A DNA stretch of 32,741 nt, from contig JAAYOE010000037.1 in the NCBI GenBank assembly GCA_012520455.1, forward strand, positions 70,027 through 102,767, in the 5' to 3' direction. This DNA is from Tissierellia bacterium. GTDB taxonomy: Bacteria; Bacillota; Clostridia; Tissierellales; Sedimentibacteraceae. A program made the position numbers and the translations under genes. Below the pieces are notes generated by a model. It did not search any database. It worked only from the letters and a program-made list of their open reading frames with translations, and was not told where the DNA came from. Below, piece after piece: positions 8,792-17,508 of the stretch (the first letter of the stretch is position 1; every line of letters begins with the position of its first letter).

Positions 8792-11194
8792 ATGAAAATA
8801 TTAGTTTCAGAATATAACGGTTTTTGCGGCGGGGTAAAGGCTGCCGTATTAAAAGCAGATAAAGTGCTGGCGGAAGATAAGAAGCTTTACAGCTACGGAG
8901 AAATAATCCACAATAAGGATGTCGTTGATAGATTAAAAGAAAAAGGCATGGTTGTTGTGGATGACCTGCCTGAAAAAAACGACGCCAAAGTGCTCATAAG
9001 AAGCCACGGGGCAGGGAAGAATTTTTATGAGGCCTTGGAAGAAAAAAACATTGAAGTTATAGATGCAACCTGCGTAAAAGTAAAAAAAATACATAAAATA
9101 GTTGAAGAATTCAAAAATAACGATTACAATATAATTATTGTGGGTGATGAATCTCATCCCGAGGTCCAGGGAATAGCAGGCTGGTGCAGGAATGAAGCTG
9201 ATATAATTAAAAGTCCTGAAGACCTGGAAAAAATCATCGAGCCTGACAAAAAGTACTGCCTGGTATGCCAGACAACATTTAATCTCAATACCTTTGAAGA
9301 AATATTAAGGACCATTGAAACAAACAATTATTCCAATATTGTTGTACATAATACCATATGTGATGCAACGAGGAAAAGACAGGAAGCTTGTGTGGCCTTA
9401 GCTTCAAAATCCGATGTAATGCTGATTATCGGCGGAAGGAACAGCTCGAACACCAAAAAGCTGTATGAATTGAGTAAGGACTTGTGTGAAAACACATTCT
9501 TGATACAAAATTATAAGGAAATCCCTTATAACTATATTGATAAAAATACAATTGTGGGAGTATCCGCAGGGGCTTCGACTCCTGACTGGGTAATTGAGGA
9601 GGTTATTAGTATGTTGGAAAACTTGAATGACAAGGTGAATGAAATGAACGAAGATGCAGAAAAGACTGAAATCTTGGAAGAAACTCTTGAGACGGATAAG
9701 GTGGATTTAGCGGAAGAAAAGGCTGAAGAAGGAGAGCCGGCTGCTGAAGCCGGACAGGAGCCGGAAGCAGTTGAAAAAACCGACACCATGCATGATCTGT
9801 TAGAGAATTACGGCGGAGTAGCTGATATCAGAACCGGCGACAAGGTTAAAGGAACAGTGATATACGTAAGCCCTGATGCCGTTTCTGTTAACATCAATTA
9901 TAAATCAGACGGAATAATAACCAGAGAAGAATTTTCCTTGACAGAAGTTTCAGATTTGAGGGAAGAAGTGAAAGAAGGGGATGAAATTGAAGCCCTTGTA
10001 GCAAAAATTTCTGACCAGGACGGAAATGTCGTTCTTACCAGAAAACCCTTAGAAGAGCAGAAAATTTGGGATGAATTGGAACAACTGAGGATTAAGGGAG
10101 AAATAGCTGAGGTTCCCATAATCGAAGCATCTCAACACGGAATTTACGGGGTATTAAAAGGCATCAAAGGCTTTATTCCCAGAAATCAAATATCCATAAA
10201 TAGAAATGTGGACCCTTCAGAATATGTAGGTAAAAATATAAAGGTTAAAATTTTGGAAACAAAGAATAAAAAAGGCAGAAGGCAGCTGGTTTTAACCTCC
10301 AGGGCCGTTGAAAAGCTTGAAAAGGAAGCTAAAGAAAAGGAAGCATGGGAGAATATTCAAGAAGGAGAAATATACGAGGGAACGGTAAAAAATCTTCAGG
10401 ATTACGGTGCTTTTGTTGAAGTAAACGGCATAGACGGCCTTCTTCACATCAATGAGATCGCCTGGACAAGGATTAAGCACCCATCGGAAGTACTGAAGTC
10501 CGGCGACAAGATAAATGTGAAGATAAAAAGCGTAGATAAGGAAAACCAAAGACTATCCTTGAGCTATAAGGCAACCGTAAAAAGCCCCTGGGCAAAATTC
10601 CTTGATAAGTATCAAAAGGGAGATATAGTAACCGGAGTGGTAACTCGTATTGTTGACTTCGGAGCCTTTGTTAAGGTAGATGATATTGAATGCCTCTTAC
10701 ACATAAAAGACCTGGATTGGGCAAGAACGGAAAAGGTTACGGATGTTCTTAAGGAAGGCCAGGAGGTTACGGCAAAAATACTCAGCATATCAAGAAAAGA
10801 CAGAAAGGTAGGCTTAGGATTAAAGCAATTGACGGAACATCCCTTTGATGTTTACGCCAAGACCCTTAACAAGGGTGACATAATAGAGGTTGAAGTAACC
10901 CGCATTCTCTTGGATGGTATACATGTAAACGCCAACGGCAACATTGACTGCTTCATACCGATTTCAAAGGTGTCTGCGGAAAAACTGAGAACCCCTGCAC
11001 AAGTTGTCAAGGTTGGAGAGATAAAAGAAGCAAAGGTGCTAGGTATTGATATGAAAGGCAAAAACCTGAACCTGACATTGATATTAGATGACAAGAATGA
11101 AGAAAGCACCGAGAGTATTACTTACAAACCCGAAGAAGCAAACTTCACAATAGGGGAGTCGATCGGGGATGCACTTGAAGACTTGCTAAAATAA
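8792..11194 (+). CDS. ispH: Fusion: 4-hydroxy-3-methylbut-2-enyl diphosphate reductase (IspH) + S1 RNA-binding domain (RpsA-like) protein
   Basis: N-term FCGGVKAAVLKADK, IRSHGAG, DATCVKVKKIH, GDESHPEVQGIAGW, GASTPDWVIEEV (IspH); acidic linker; then repeated S1 domains (GTVKNLQDYGAFVEVNGIDGLLHINEIAW, GVVTRIVDFGAFVKVDDIECLLHIKDLDW). Confidence 0.95.
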   Translation: MKILVSEYNGFCGGVKAAVLKADKVLAEDKKLYSYGEIIHNKDVVDRLKEKGMVVVDDLPEKNDAKVLIRSHGAGKNFYEALEEKNIEVIDATCVKVKKIHKIVEEFKNNDYNIIIVGDESHPEVQGIAGWCRNEADIIKSPEDLEKIIEPDKKYCLVCQTTFNLNTFEEILRTIETNNYSNIVVHNTICDATRKRQEACVALASKSDVMLIIGGRNSSNTKKLYELSKDLCENTFLIQNYKEIPYNYIDKNTIVGVSAGASTPDWVIEEVISMLENLNDKVNEMNEDAEKTEILEETLETDKVDLAEEKAEEGEPAAEAGQEPEAVEKTDTMHDLLENYGGVADIRTGDKVKGTVIYVSPDAVSVNINYKSDGIITREEFSLTEVSDLREEVKEGDEIEALVAKISDQDGNVVLTRKPLEEQKIWDELEQLRIKGEIAEVPIIEASQHGIYGVLKGIKGFIPRNQISINRNVDPSEYVGKNIKVKILETKNKKGRRQLVLTSRAVEKLEKEAKEKEAWENIQEGEIYEGTVKNLQDYGAFVEVNGIDGLLHINEIAWTRIKHPSEVLKSGDKINVKIKSVDKENQRLSLSYKATVKSPWAKFLDKYQKGDIVTGVVTRIVDFGAFVKVDDIECLLHIKDLDWARTEKVTDVLKEGQEVTAKILSISRKDRKVGLGLKQLTEHPFDVYAKTLNKGDIIEVEVTRILLDGIHVNANGNIDCFIPISKVSAEKLRTPAQVVKVGEIKEAKVLGIDMKGKNLNLTLILDDKNEESTESITYKPEEANFTIGESIGDALEDLLK

Positions 11195-11201
11195 ATTACT
11201 G

Positions 11202-11231
11202 AAATGTTAGGTCGCAAGATCTAACATTTTA
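11202..11231 (+). terminator. Rho-independent terminator after ispH-S1
   Basis: aaatgttaggtc-gcaa-gatctaacattttac: 12-position stem with GCAA tetraloop. Confidence 0.7.
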
Positions 11232-11253
11232 CTTTGAACTTTAGGGAGGTAAA

Positions 11254-12294
11254 ATGCTTAAAGAATTTTTGTTTGATGTTTGTTCAAACCACTTTATTTC
11301 AGGTTTTGAGTATATAAAGGGTGATACTTTAATAAAATATTTTCAGCCATATACGGATTCATTTGAAAAAGACAAACTGGGATCCTATATATTTAAAAAG
11401 TCGGGCATTAATGACAAGAAAATAATGTTAGCTGCCCATATAGATGAAATAGGTCTCATGATAACAAGAATATTAGATGGAGGCTTTTTAAGCTTCACTA
11501 CGGTGGGAGGCTTTAATCCTGCCACCCTGGTAGGCCAGGAGGTTACTATACACGGCAGGGAAAAAGTTTATGGAGTAATCGGAATAAAACCTCCCCATGT
11601 CACAAGTGAGGAAGAGAGGAAAAAGAACCATAAAATTAAGGACCTTTTTATCGACACGGGTTATTCCAAAGAAGAACTTGAAAAATTGGTTAAAATCGGG
11701 GACATAATAAGCTTGAACAGGGACCCCTTATCTCTTCAGGGAAGCCTGATAAGTGCCAAGGCATTTGATGACAGGGCTTGTGTTGCCGTAATGCTTGAAA
11801 CTGCAAAAGAGCTGAATAAAATATCCCATAAGAGCAATGTATATTTCACTGCAACAGCCCAGGAAGAAACCGGCACCAGGGGGGCCAAAACAAGCAGCTA
11901 TAAAATAAATCCGGATATAGGAATAGTATTGGATGTGGGTTTCGGAAAAACACCTGACATGCCTTCCGATTCTCCTGAATTAGGAAAGGGTCCCATTCTT
12001 GCCTACGGGGGCAGGCTTAATCCAAAGCTTACAAGGAAATTTGCACAAGTGTGCAAAAAATACAACTACCCCATCCAGCATGAAGCAATGCCGGCAAAGA
12101 CAGGTACCGATACGGAAGCCCTCCAGGTATCCAGGGAGGGGATCCCCTGCATACTCTTGTCAATCCCCCTCCGTTACATGCATACGTCAGTAGAGACCAT
12201 TGATTTACATGATGTGGAAATAACCGGAAAGGCAATAGCAAGATTCATAAATGAACTGGATAATTCTGATTTGGAGGAAATATTATGTTTTTAA
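11254..12294 (+). CDS. M42 family glutamyl aminopeptidase / TET-like metallopeptidase (copy 1)
   Basis: AAHIDEIGLMI, KAFDDRACVAV, TAQEETGTRGAKT, MHTSVETIDLHDVE. Confidence 0.92.
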   Translation: MLKEFLFDVCSNHFISGFEYIKGDTLIKYFQPYTDSFEKDKLGSYIFKKSGINDKKIMLAAHIDEIGLMITRILDGGFLSFTTVGGFNPATLVGQEVTIHGREKVYGVIGIKPPHVTSEEERKKNHKIKDLFIDTGYSKEELEKLVKIGDIISLNRDPLSLQGSLISAKAFDDRACVAVMLETAKELNKISHKSNVYFTATAQEETGTRGAKTSSYKINPDIGIVLDVGFGKTPDMPSDSPELGKGPILAYGGRLNPKLTRKFAQVCKKYNYPIQHEAMPAKTGTDTEALQVSREGIPCILLSIPLRYMHTSVETIDLHDVEITGKAIARFINELDNSDLEEILCF

Positions 12295-13307
12295 AAGAAT
12301 TGACCGAACTTGCCGGCGTATCAGGTTGTGAATATGAAGTAAGAAATTATATTAAGGATATACTGACCCGGATGGGGTGTGATTATTATGTCGACAAGCT
12401 TGGCAACATCATAGCCCACAACAAGGGCAGAAAGCAAAAAACCATAATGGTTGCCGCCCACATGGATGAAGTGGGGCTTATAGTATCCGGTATAGATTCC
12501 GACGGCTTCATAAAATTTGAGGCAGTGGGAGGAATCGACCCCAGGGTACTGAATTCAAAGGCAGTCTTTGTAGGAGAAAAAAAGATACCCGGCATTATCG
12601 GGTCAAAAGCCATACATCTGATGACAAGTGATGAAAAAGGGAAGGCCTTACCCCTTGGTAAAATGTATATAGATATTGGTACAAGCTCTAAGGCAGAAAC
12701 GGAAAAATTGGTAAGCATAGGCGATTATGTGTCTTTTAACAGCAAGTATGTGGAATTTGGAGACAATTTGATAAAGGCCAAGGCCTTGGATGACAGGATA
12801 GGCTGCAGCATCATTTTAGACCTCTTAAGCATGAAATTGGATGCGGATTTTTACGGAGTCTTTACGGTTATGGAAGAGGTGGGTTTAAGAGGTGCTGAAA
12901 CAGCTGCCTACCGGTTGGAGCCGGACTTAGGCCTGGTCTTGGAAGGAACCGTATGTGCGGATATGCCCGAAGTGGATGAAGAAGACAAGTCAACCTTGAT
13001 TGGCAAGGGAGCCGCCCTGTCTTTAATGGATAATACTACAGTCTATGATATTGATTTGGTGAGATCTATCGCTAAAATAGCAGAAGACAATAATATTAAC
13101 TACCAGTACAGAAGATCATCAGCAGGGGGCAATGATGCGGGGGCTATTCACAAAACTAAAAGTGGGGCCAAAACAGCGGCTATATCGGTACCTTGCAGGT
13201 ATATTCACTCTCCGGTCTGCGTGGCCAGCAAAAAGGATATTCATAGCGTATTGGAGCTTACAAAATCAGTTATTATTGAAAATCAGAAAGGGGAAGATCA
13301 TGTTTAA
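12285..13307 (+). CDS. M42 family metallopeptidase (copy 2)
   Basis: AAHMDEVGLIVSG, KALDDRIGCSI, TVMEEVGLRGAETAAY, VLEGTVCADMP, RYIHSPVCVASKKDI. Confidence 0.93.
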   Translation: MFLKELTELAGVSGCEYEVRNYIKDILTRMGCDYYVDKLGNIIAHNKGRKQKTIMVAAHMDEVGLIVSGIDSDGFIKFEAVGGIDPRVLNSKAVFVGEKKIPGIIGSKAIHLMTSDEKGKALPLGKMYIDIGTSSKAETEKLVSIGDYVSFNSKYVEFGDNLIKAKALDDRIGCSIILDLLSMKLDADFYGVFTVMEEVGLRGAETAAYRLEPDLGLVLEGTVCADMPEVDEEDKSTLIGKGAALSLMDNTTVYDIDLVRSIAKIAEDNNINYQYRRSSAGGNDAGAIHKTKSGAKTAAISVPCRYIHSPVCVASKKDIHSVLELTKSVIIENQKGEDHV

Positions 13308-14283
13308 CAGTGAATTAATGAAAAGATTATCGGATTGTTTCGGTCCTTCGGGAAGGGAAAAAATGATTCGTGAATTGATAATGGATGAAATAAAAGACTT
13401 TGCGGATGAAATAACCATAGATCCCCTGGGCAACCTCATTGCCAGGAAAAAGGGAAAGGGCAAAAAAATCTTGTTTTCAGCCCATATGGACCAGATAGGC
13501 CTGATGGTGACCCATGTGGATGAAAAAGGATTTCTTCGCTTTGCCAATGTGGGAGGCTTAAATGCCAAGGAGCTCCAGGGACTCAGGATGGTCTTTGCCG
13601 ACGGCCATGAAGGGGTAATCTGCTGCGAAGAATTAAAAGAAAATGAAAAATTAACAACAAGCAAGCTATTCTTGGATGTTGCATCTTGCGATAAAGAATT
13701 CATTAAAGAAAACTTCCGCTTAGGGGATATGTGTGTCTTCAAATCGGACTATTATGAAACGGATGACTGCGTAATCTGCAAGGCGGCTGATGACAGGGTG
13801 GGCTGCTATATATTAATCGAAGCCTTGAAGAACCATCCGTCAACAGACAATGATGTTTATTATGTATTTTCCGTCCAGGAAGAAGTGGGTTGCCGGGGAG
13901 CTAAAACAGCCGGCTACAGCATAGATCCGGATTTAGCCGTTGCCGTTGATGTAACGGCAACCGGAGATAGCCCTGACGGGATAAAGATGGATGTTAAATT
14001 AGGCGGGGGAGCAGCTATTAAATTAAAGGACAATTCACTGATTACCCATCCCCATGTAAAAGACCTTTTAACAGATTTAGCGGAAAAAAACAAGATCAGG
14101 TATCAGTATGAAATCTTAGAGTTTGGCGGTACGGATGCAGGCCCCATCCATACTTCACGAGAGGGGGTACCCAGCGGGGTAATCTCCATACCTACAAGAA
14201 ACCTCCATACCTCGGGAGAAATCTTTAACAAGAATGACGTTGAAGAATGTATAAAACTATTAATCGCAACAGCGGGAGAATAG
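13300..14283 (+). CDS. M42 family metallopeptidase (copy 3)
   Basis: SAHMDQIGLMVTHVDEKGFLRFANVGG, KAADDRVGCY, SVQEEVGCRGAKTAGY, NLHTSGEIFNKNDVE; start at ATG 13300 (RBS aagggga), not the 13132 ORF start. Confidence 0.93.
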   Translation: MFNSELMKRLSDCFGPSGREKMIRELIMDEIKDFADEITIDPLGNLIARKKGKGKKILFSAHMDQIGLMVTHVDEKGFLRFANVGGLNAKELQGLRMVFADGHEGVICCEELKENEKLTTSKLFLDVASCDKEFIKENFRLGDMCVFKSDYYETDDCVICKAADDRVGCYILIEALKNHPSTDNDVYYVFSVQEEVGCRGAKTAGYSIDPDLAVAVDVTATGDSPDGIKMDVKLGGGAAIKLKDNSLITHPHVKDLLTDLAEKNKIRYQYEILEFGGTDAGPIHTSREGVPSGVISIPTRNLHTSGEIFNKNDVEECIKLLIATAGE

Positions 14284-14317
14284 GACATAAATTTGGAATT
14301 AATTGAATAATAAGCAT

Positions 14318-14365
14318 AATATCACAAATTATAGGTAATAATATAATTTGTGATATTTTATTTTT
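14318..14365. terminator. Terminator-like perfect hairpin after the M42 cluster
   Basis: aatatcacaaattata / tataatttgtgatatt: 16-bp perfect arms, followed by ttattttt. Confidence 0.7.
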
Positions 14366-14417
14366 AATGAGGTATGGGGACACAACGAAGAATGTCCCCG
14401 AATCAGCGGGAGGTTAT

Positions 14418-15338
14418 ATGAAGGTAGGGATACCGAAAGGATTGATGTATTGCAGATACCATCCTTTTTTAGTTACTTTTTTCAGTGAATTGGGAGCTCG
14501 GATTATTGTTTCGGAGGATACTAATAAAAATATTTTTGATACGGGAATTAAAACATGTGTGGACGATGCCTGCCTTCCCGTAAAAGTCTTTCACGGCCAT
14601 GTTGACTCCATTAAAGATAAATGCGATGTCCTGGTCATCCCCAGGATCATGCAGTTGCAGAAAAACGAATATATATGTCCTAAGTTTTGCGGACTGCCGG
14701 AAATGGTACTGAACAGCTTAGATGACCTGCCGGCTGCCATTACGGAGCCTATTTACGCCACATCCTGGAAAAACCTTTATTCCTGGGCCAAAACAGCCGG
14801 AAAATTCTTAGGGAAAAGCAATAATCAAATAAAAAGGGCATTCATAAGTGCTTTAAATGAGCAAAAAAAACATAAAACGGGGATAGCTGATACCGGATAC
14901 GAAATAAATATCGCCTTGACCGGACACCCCTATAATATTTATGACAGCTTTTTAAATATGAATTTGGTAAAGAAAATAAACAGCTTAGGTATGGGTATTA
15001 TGACGGCTGAATTTACCGAAGAAGGTATCCTGTATCAGGAAGCTGAAAACTTGTACAAGAGACCTTTTTGGACCTTTGTAAGAGAAAACTACGGCTTTGC
15101 CCTTAATGGGGCAAAGGGGAAAAAAACAGACGGAATAATCTATGTATCATCGTTTAACTGCGGCACAGATTCGGTAATAATTGAACTAATTAAAAACAGT
15201 TTGCCGGATTTTCCATTTTTGATATTGAAGCTTGACGAGCATACCGGTGAAGCCGGTATCAATACAAGGCTGGAAGCCTTCAGAGACATGCTGGAAAGGA
15301 GATTGTTCAGTGATAGCCACATTTCCACACTTGGGTAA
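14418..15338 (+). CDS. Acyl-CoA dehydratase activase-related (DUF2229-type, HgdB/double-cubane-like) protein 1
   Basis: MKVGIPKGLMYCRYHPFLVTFFSELGARIIVSEDTN...CVDDACLPVKVFHGHV; ends DEHTGEAGINTRLEAFRDMLERR; ATG 14418 preceded by gggaggtt. Confidence 0.85.
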   Translation: MKVGIPKGLMYCRYHPFLVTFFSELGARIIVSEDTNKNIFDTGIKTCVDDACLPVKVFHGHVDSIKDKCDVLVIPRIMQLQKNEYICPKFCGLPEMVLNSLDDLPAAITEPIYATSWKNLYSWAKTAGKFLGKSNNQIKRAFISALNEQKKHKTGIADTGYEINIALTGHPYNIYDSFLNMNLVKKINSLGMGIMTAEFTEEGILYQEAENLYKRPFWTFVRENYGFALNGAKGKKTDGIIYVSSFNCGTDSVIIELIKNSLPDFPFLILKLDEHTGEAGINTRLEAFRDMLERRLFSDSHISTLG

Positions 15339-16407
15339 TGTATATATTGCCGTAAAAGCGCTTTTTGACGGATTGGGAATCGATTATGTGATTCCCCCGC
15401 AAAACAGCGACCATGCTTTAAATATTGGGGCTAAGTACTCGCCTGAAGAGATCTGTCTTCCTTTTAAAATAATGATAGGGAACTACATTCAGGCAATCGA
15501 AGGAGGTGCGGACACGGTAATACTGACGGGAAGCTGCGGTCCCTGCCGGTTCGGCGAATACTGCGAGCTTCAGATGAATTTAATGAAAAGCTTGGGTTAT
15601 GACCTTGAATTCATTGTTTTAGACATGCCTAAGGATATCGGAATAAAAGAGCTTATTAATAGGCTGGCAGCAATAGGGGCTGCCGGTAGAAAAAGCAGGT
15701 TTGAGAAATTAAAAGCAACAAAATCAGCTGTGCAAGTAATGCGCTTAATAGACGAAACAGAAGCTTTAGCTCATTATTTGGCAGGCTATGAAAGAAACAA
15801 GGGTGAATGCAAAAGACTTTTGCACCGGTGCAAAAAAGAAGCCATGAAGTGTTCAAGCCCTGAAGAAATGCTGTCATTAATAAAAGAATACAAAAAAAGA
15901 ATAGAATATATACCTGTGGACATAAACAAGGACCCTTTAAAAATAGCTATAATAGGTGAAATATACACAGTGATTGAGCCATACTCAAATTTTTACATCG
16001 AAGATAAGCTGATGGATTACGGCGTATCCTCCAAAAGAGGCCTGACGCCCAGCTGGTGGTTTAAAAACATGATATTAAGTCCGGCAAGAATAAATTCTCT
16101 CAATATAAAAAAAGCATCCCGCAAGTATTTACCTTTGGAAATAGGAGGCCACGCCAAAGAATGCATAGGAGAAGCTATACTTTCATACAGGGAAGGTTTT
16201 GACGGTGCCATACAGATCTTTCCCTTGGGCTGTATGCCCGAAATAGTATCTAAGTCAATATTGCCTGCTATTTCAAGAGATTGTGACTTCCCCATAATGT
16301 CTTTGGTTGTGGATGATATGACGGGAGAAGCAGGCTATATAACCAGGCTTGAAGCCTTTATCGATTTGTTGGAAAGGAGGCGGGAAAATGTACTATATGG
16401 GAGTTGA
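15310..16407 (+). CDS. Acyl-CoA dehydratase activase-related (DUF2229-type) protein 2
   Basis: ATFPHLGNVYIAVKALFDGLGIDYVIPP, YSPEEICLPFKIMIGNYIQAIEGGADTVILTGSCGPCRFGEYCELQ; ends DDMTGEAGYITRLEAFIDLLERR; GTG start with RBS ggaaaggag inside the preceding gene. Confidence 0.85.
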   Translation: MIATFPHLGNVYIAVKALFDGLGIDYVIPPQNSDHALNIGAKYSPEEICLPFKIMIGNYIQAIEGGADTVILTGSCGPCRFGEYCELQMNLMKSLGYDLEFIVLDMPKDIGIKELINRLAAIGAAGRKSRFEKLKATKSAVQVMRLIDETEALAHYLAGYERNKGECKRLLHRCKKEAMKCSSPEEMLSLIKEYKKRIEYIPVDINKDPLKIAIIGEIYTVIEPYSNFYIEDKLMDYGVSSKRGLTPSWWFKNMILSPARINSLNIKKASRKYLPLEIGGHAKECIGEAILSYREGFDGAIQIFPLGCMPEIVSKSILPAISRDCDFPIMSLVVDDMTGEAGYITRLEAFIDLLERRRENVLYGS

Positions 16408-17365
16408 CTTAGGCTCTGTCAGTACAGATATAGCTCTTATAGATAAAAACCATGATTTGGTTGAGAAAATATATTTGAGAACAAGGGGAAATCCCATTAA
16501 AGCTATTCAGGAAGGGTTTAAAATCCTGAAAAACAAATATGATGATTCAGATATTTCAGCAGCTGGAACTACGGGCAGCGGGAGAATTATTGCTTCGGCA
16601 ATCATTGGAGCAGATGCAGTGAAAAATGAGATTACTGCCCATGCCATGGCTGCCCTTGAAATTGACAAGGATGTCAAAACCATAATTGAAATCGGCGGCC
16701 AGGATTCAAAGATAATAATTCTTAATAATGGAATAGTGAGGGATTTTGCCATGAATACCGTCTGCGCAGCGGGCACCGGGTCCTTCTTAGACAGGCAGGC
16801 TGAAAGGCTTGACATCCCGATAGAAGAATTTGGCGATTATGCTCTGAAAGCCGATACAAGCGTCAGAATTGCCGGCAGGTGTGCCGTATTTGCAGAATCA
16901 GACATGATACACAAGCAGCAGTTAGGCTACGGTAAGGCGGAAATAATAAGGGGTCTCTGCGATGCCCTTGTCAGAAACTTTTTGAACAACGTGGGCAAGG
17001 GCAAAACAATTCTCCCCAAGGTCTTGTTTCAAGGAGGAGTTGCAGCCAACAAAGGCATGAAGGCAGCCTTTGAAAACGAGCTTGGTTTTGAAGTGTTCGT
17101 GCCGGAAAATTACAGTATGATGGGAGCCATAGGTGCTGCGATCATTGCAGGAGACCAGGTAAAAAAGACAGGGAGAACAAAATTCAGGGGCTTCAAGTTA
17201 GCCGACAACAATATTTTTTCAAGAAGCTTTGACTGCGATGGCTGCCCCAATAGATGCGAAGTAGTTAAAATATATGAAAATGATGCTATCATAGGTTATT
17301 TTGGAGACAGGTGCACAAGATGGACCGGCAAAACTGGTGGCTTCCTTCGCTTACACTCAGGATGA
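16388..17365 (+). CDS. BadF/BadG/BcrA/HgdC-type ATPase, acyl-CoA dehydratase activase
   Basis: GVDLGSVSTDIALID, GTTGSGR, IGGQDSKII, NTVCAAGTGSFLDRQAERL, GRCAVFAESDMIHKQQ, FQGGVAANKGM; extra C-terminal CDGCPNRCEV...GDRC. Confidence 0.93.
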   Translation: MYYMGVDLGSVSTDIALIDKNHDLVEKIYLRTRGNPIKAIQEGFKILKNKYDDSDISAAGTTGSGRIIASAIIGADAVKNEITAHAMAALEIDKDVKTIIEIGGQDSKIIILNNGIVRDFAMNTVCAAGTGSFLDRQAERLDIPIEEFGDYALKADTSVRIAGRCAVFAESDMIHKQQLGYGKAEIIRGLCDALVRNFLNNVGKGKTILPKVLFQGGVAANKGMKAAFENELGFEVFVPENYSMMGAIGAAIIAGDQVKKTGRTKFRGFKLADNNIFSRSFDCDGCPNRCEVVKIYENDAIIGYFGDRCTRWTGKTGGFLRLHSG

Positions 17366-17367
17366 CA
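17343..17367. repeat. Half-copy of a dispersed inverted-repeat element overlapping the activase 3' end
   Basis: tccttcgcttacactcaggatgaca matches 30463-30487 tccttcgctatcgttcaggatgaca at 21/25 positions. Confidence 0.7.
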
Positions 17368-17508
17368 TAAGGGGTTAAAGGCAGATTTTCATTATTTTAT
17401 ATTGTAATTCAAAGAGATATATTATACTATTATAAAGAATGAGTGAATAATAAACAGGCAAATTTGCTAAAGAAACCTATTCATCAGAAGATTAAGGGGG
17501 AAGTTGAA

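Noticed and set aside
9532-9789. Antisense and alternative-frame ORFs in the supplied track (many - strand ORFs of 60-158 aa, plus short + ORFs such as 5308-5517, 11999-12193 and 23597-23806)
   Set aside because: They lie wholly within convincing genes, have low-complexity translations and lack plausible RBSs. They are treated as by-products of codon usage.
12960-13310. Third M42 gene starting at 13132 as given in the ORF track
   Set aside because: The first 56 residues overlap the coding end of copy 2 and are unlike M42. ATG 13300 with aagggga RBS gives the expected N-terminus.
14367-17365. Frameshifted single giant activase pseudogene
   Set aside because: Each of the three ORFs has its own start codon and good Shine-Dalgarno, overlaps resemble normal translational coupling, and both DUF2229-like products end in an intact conserved motif.
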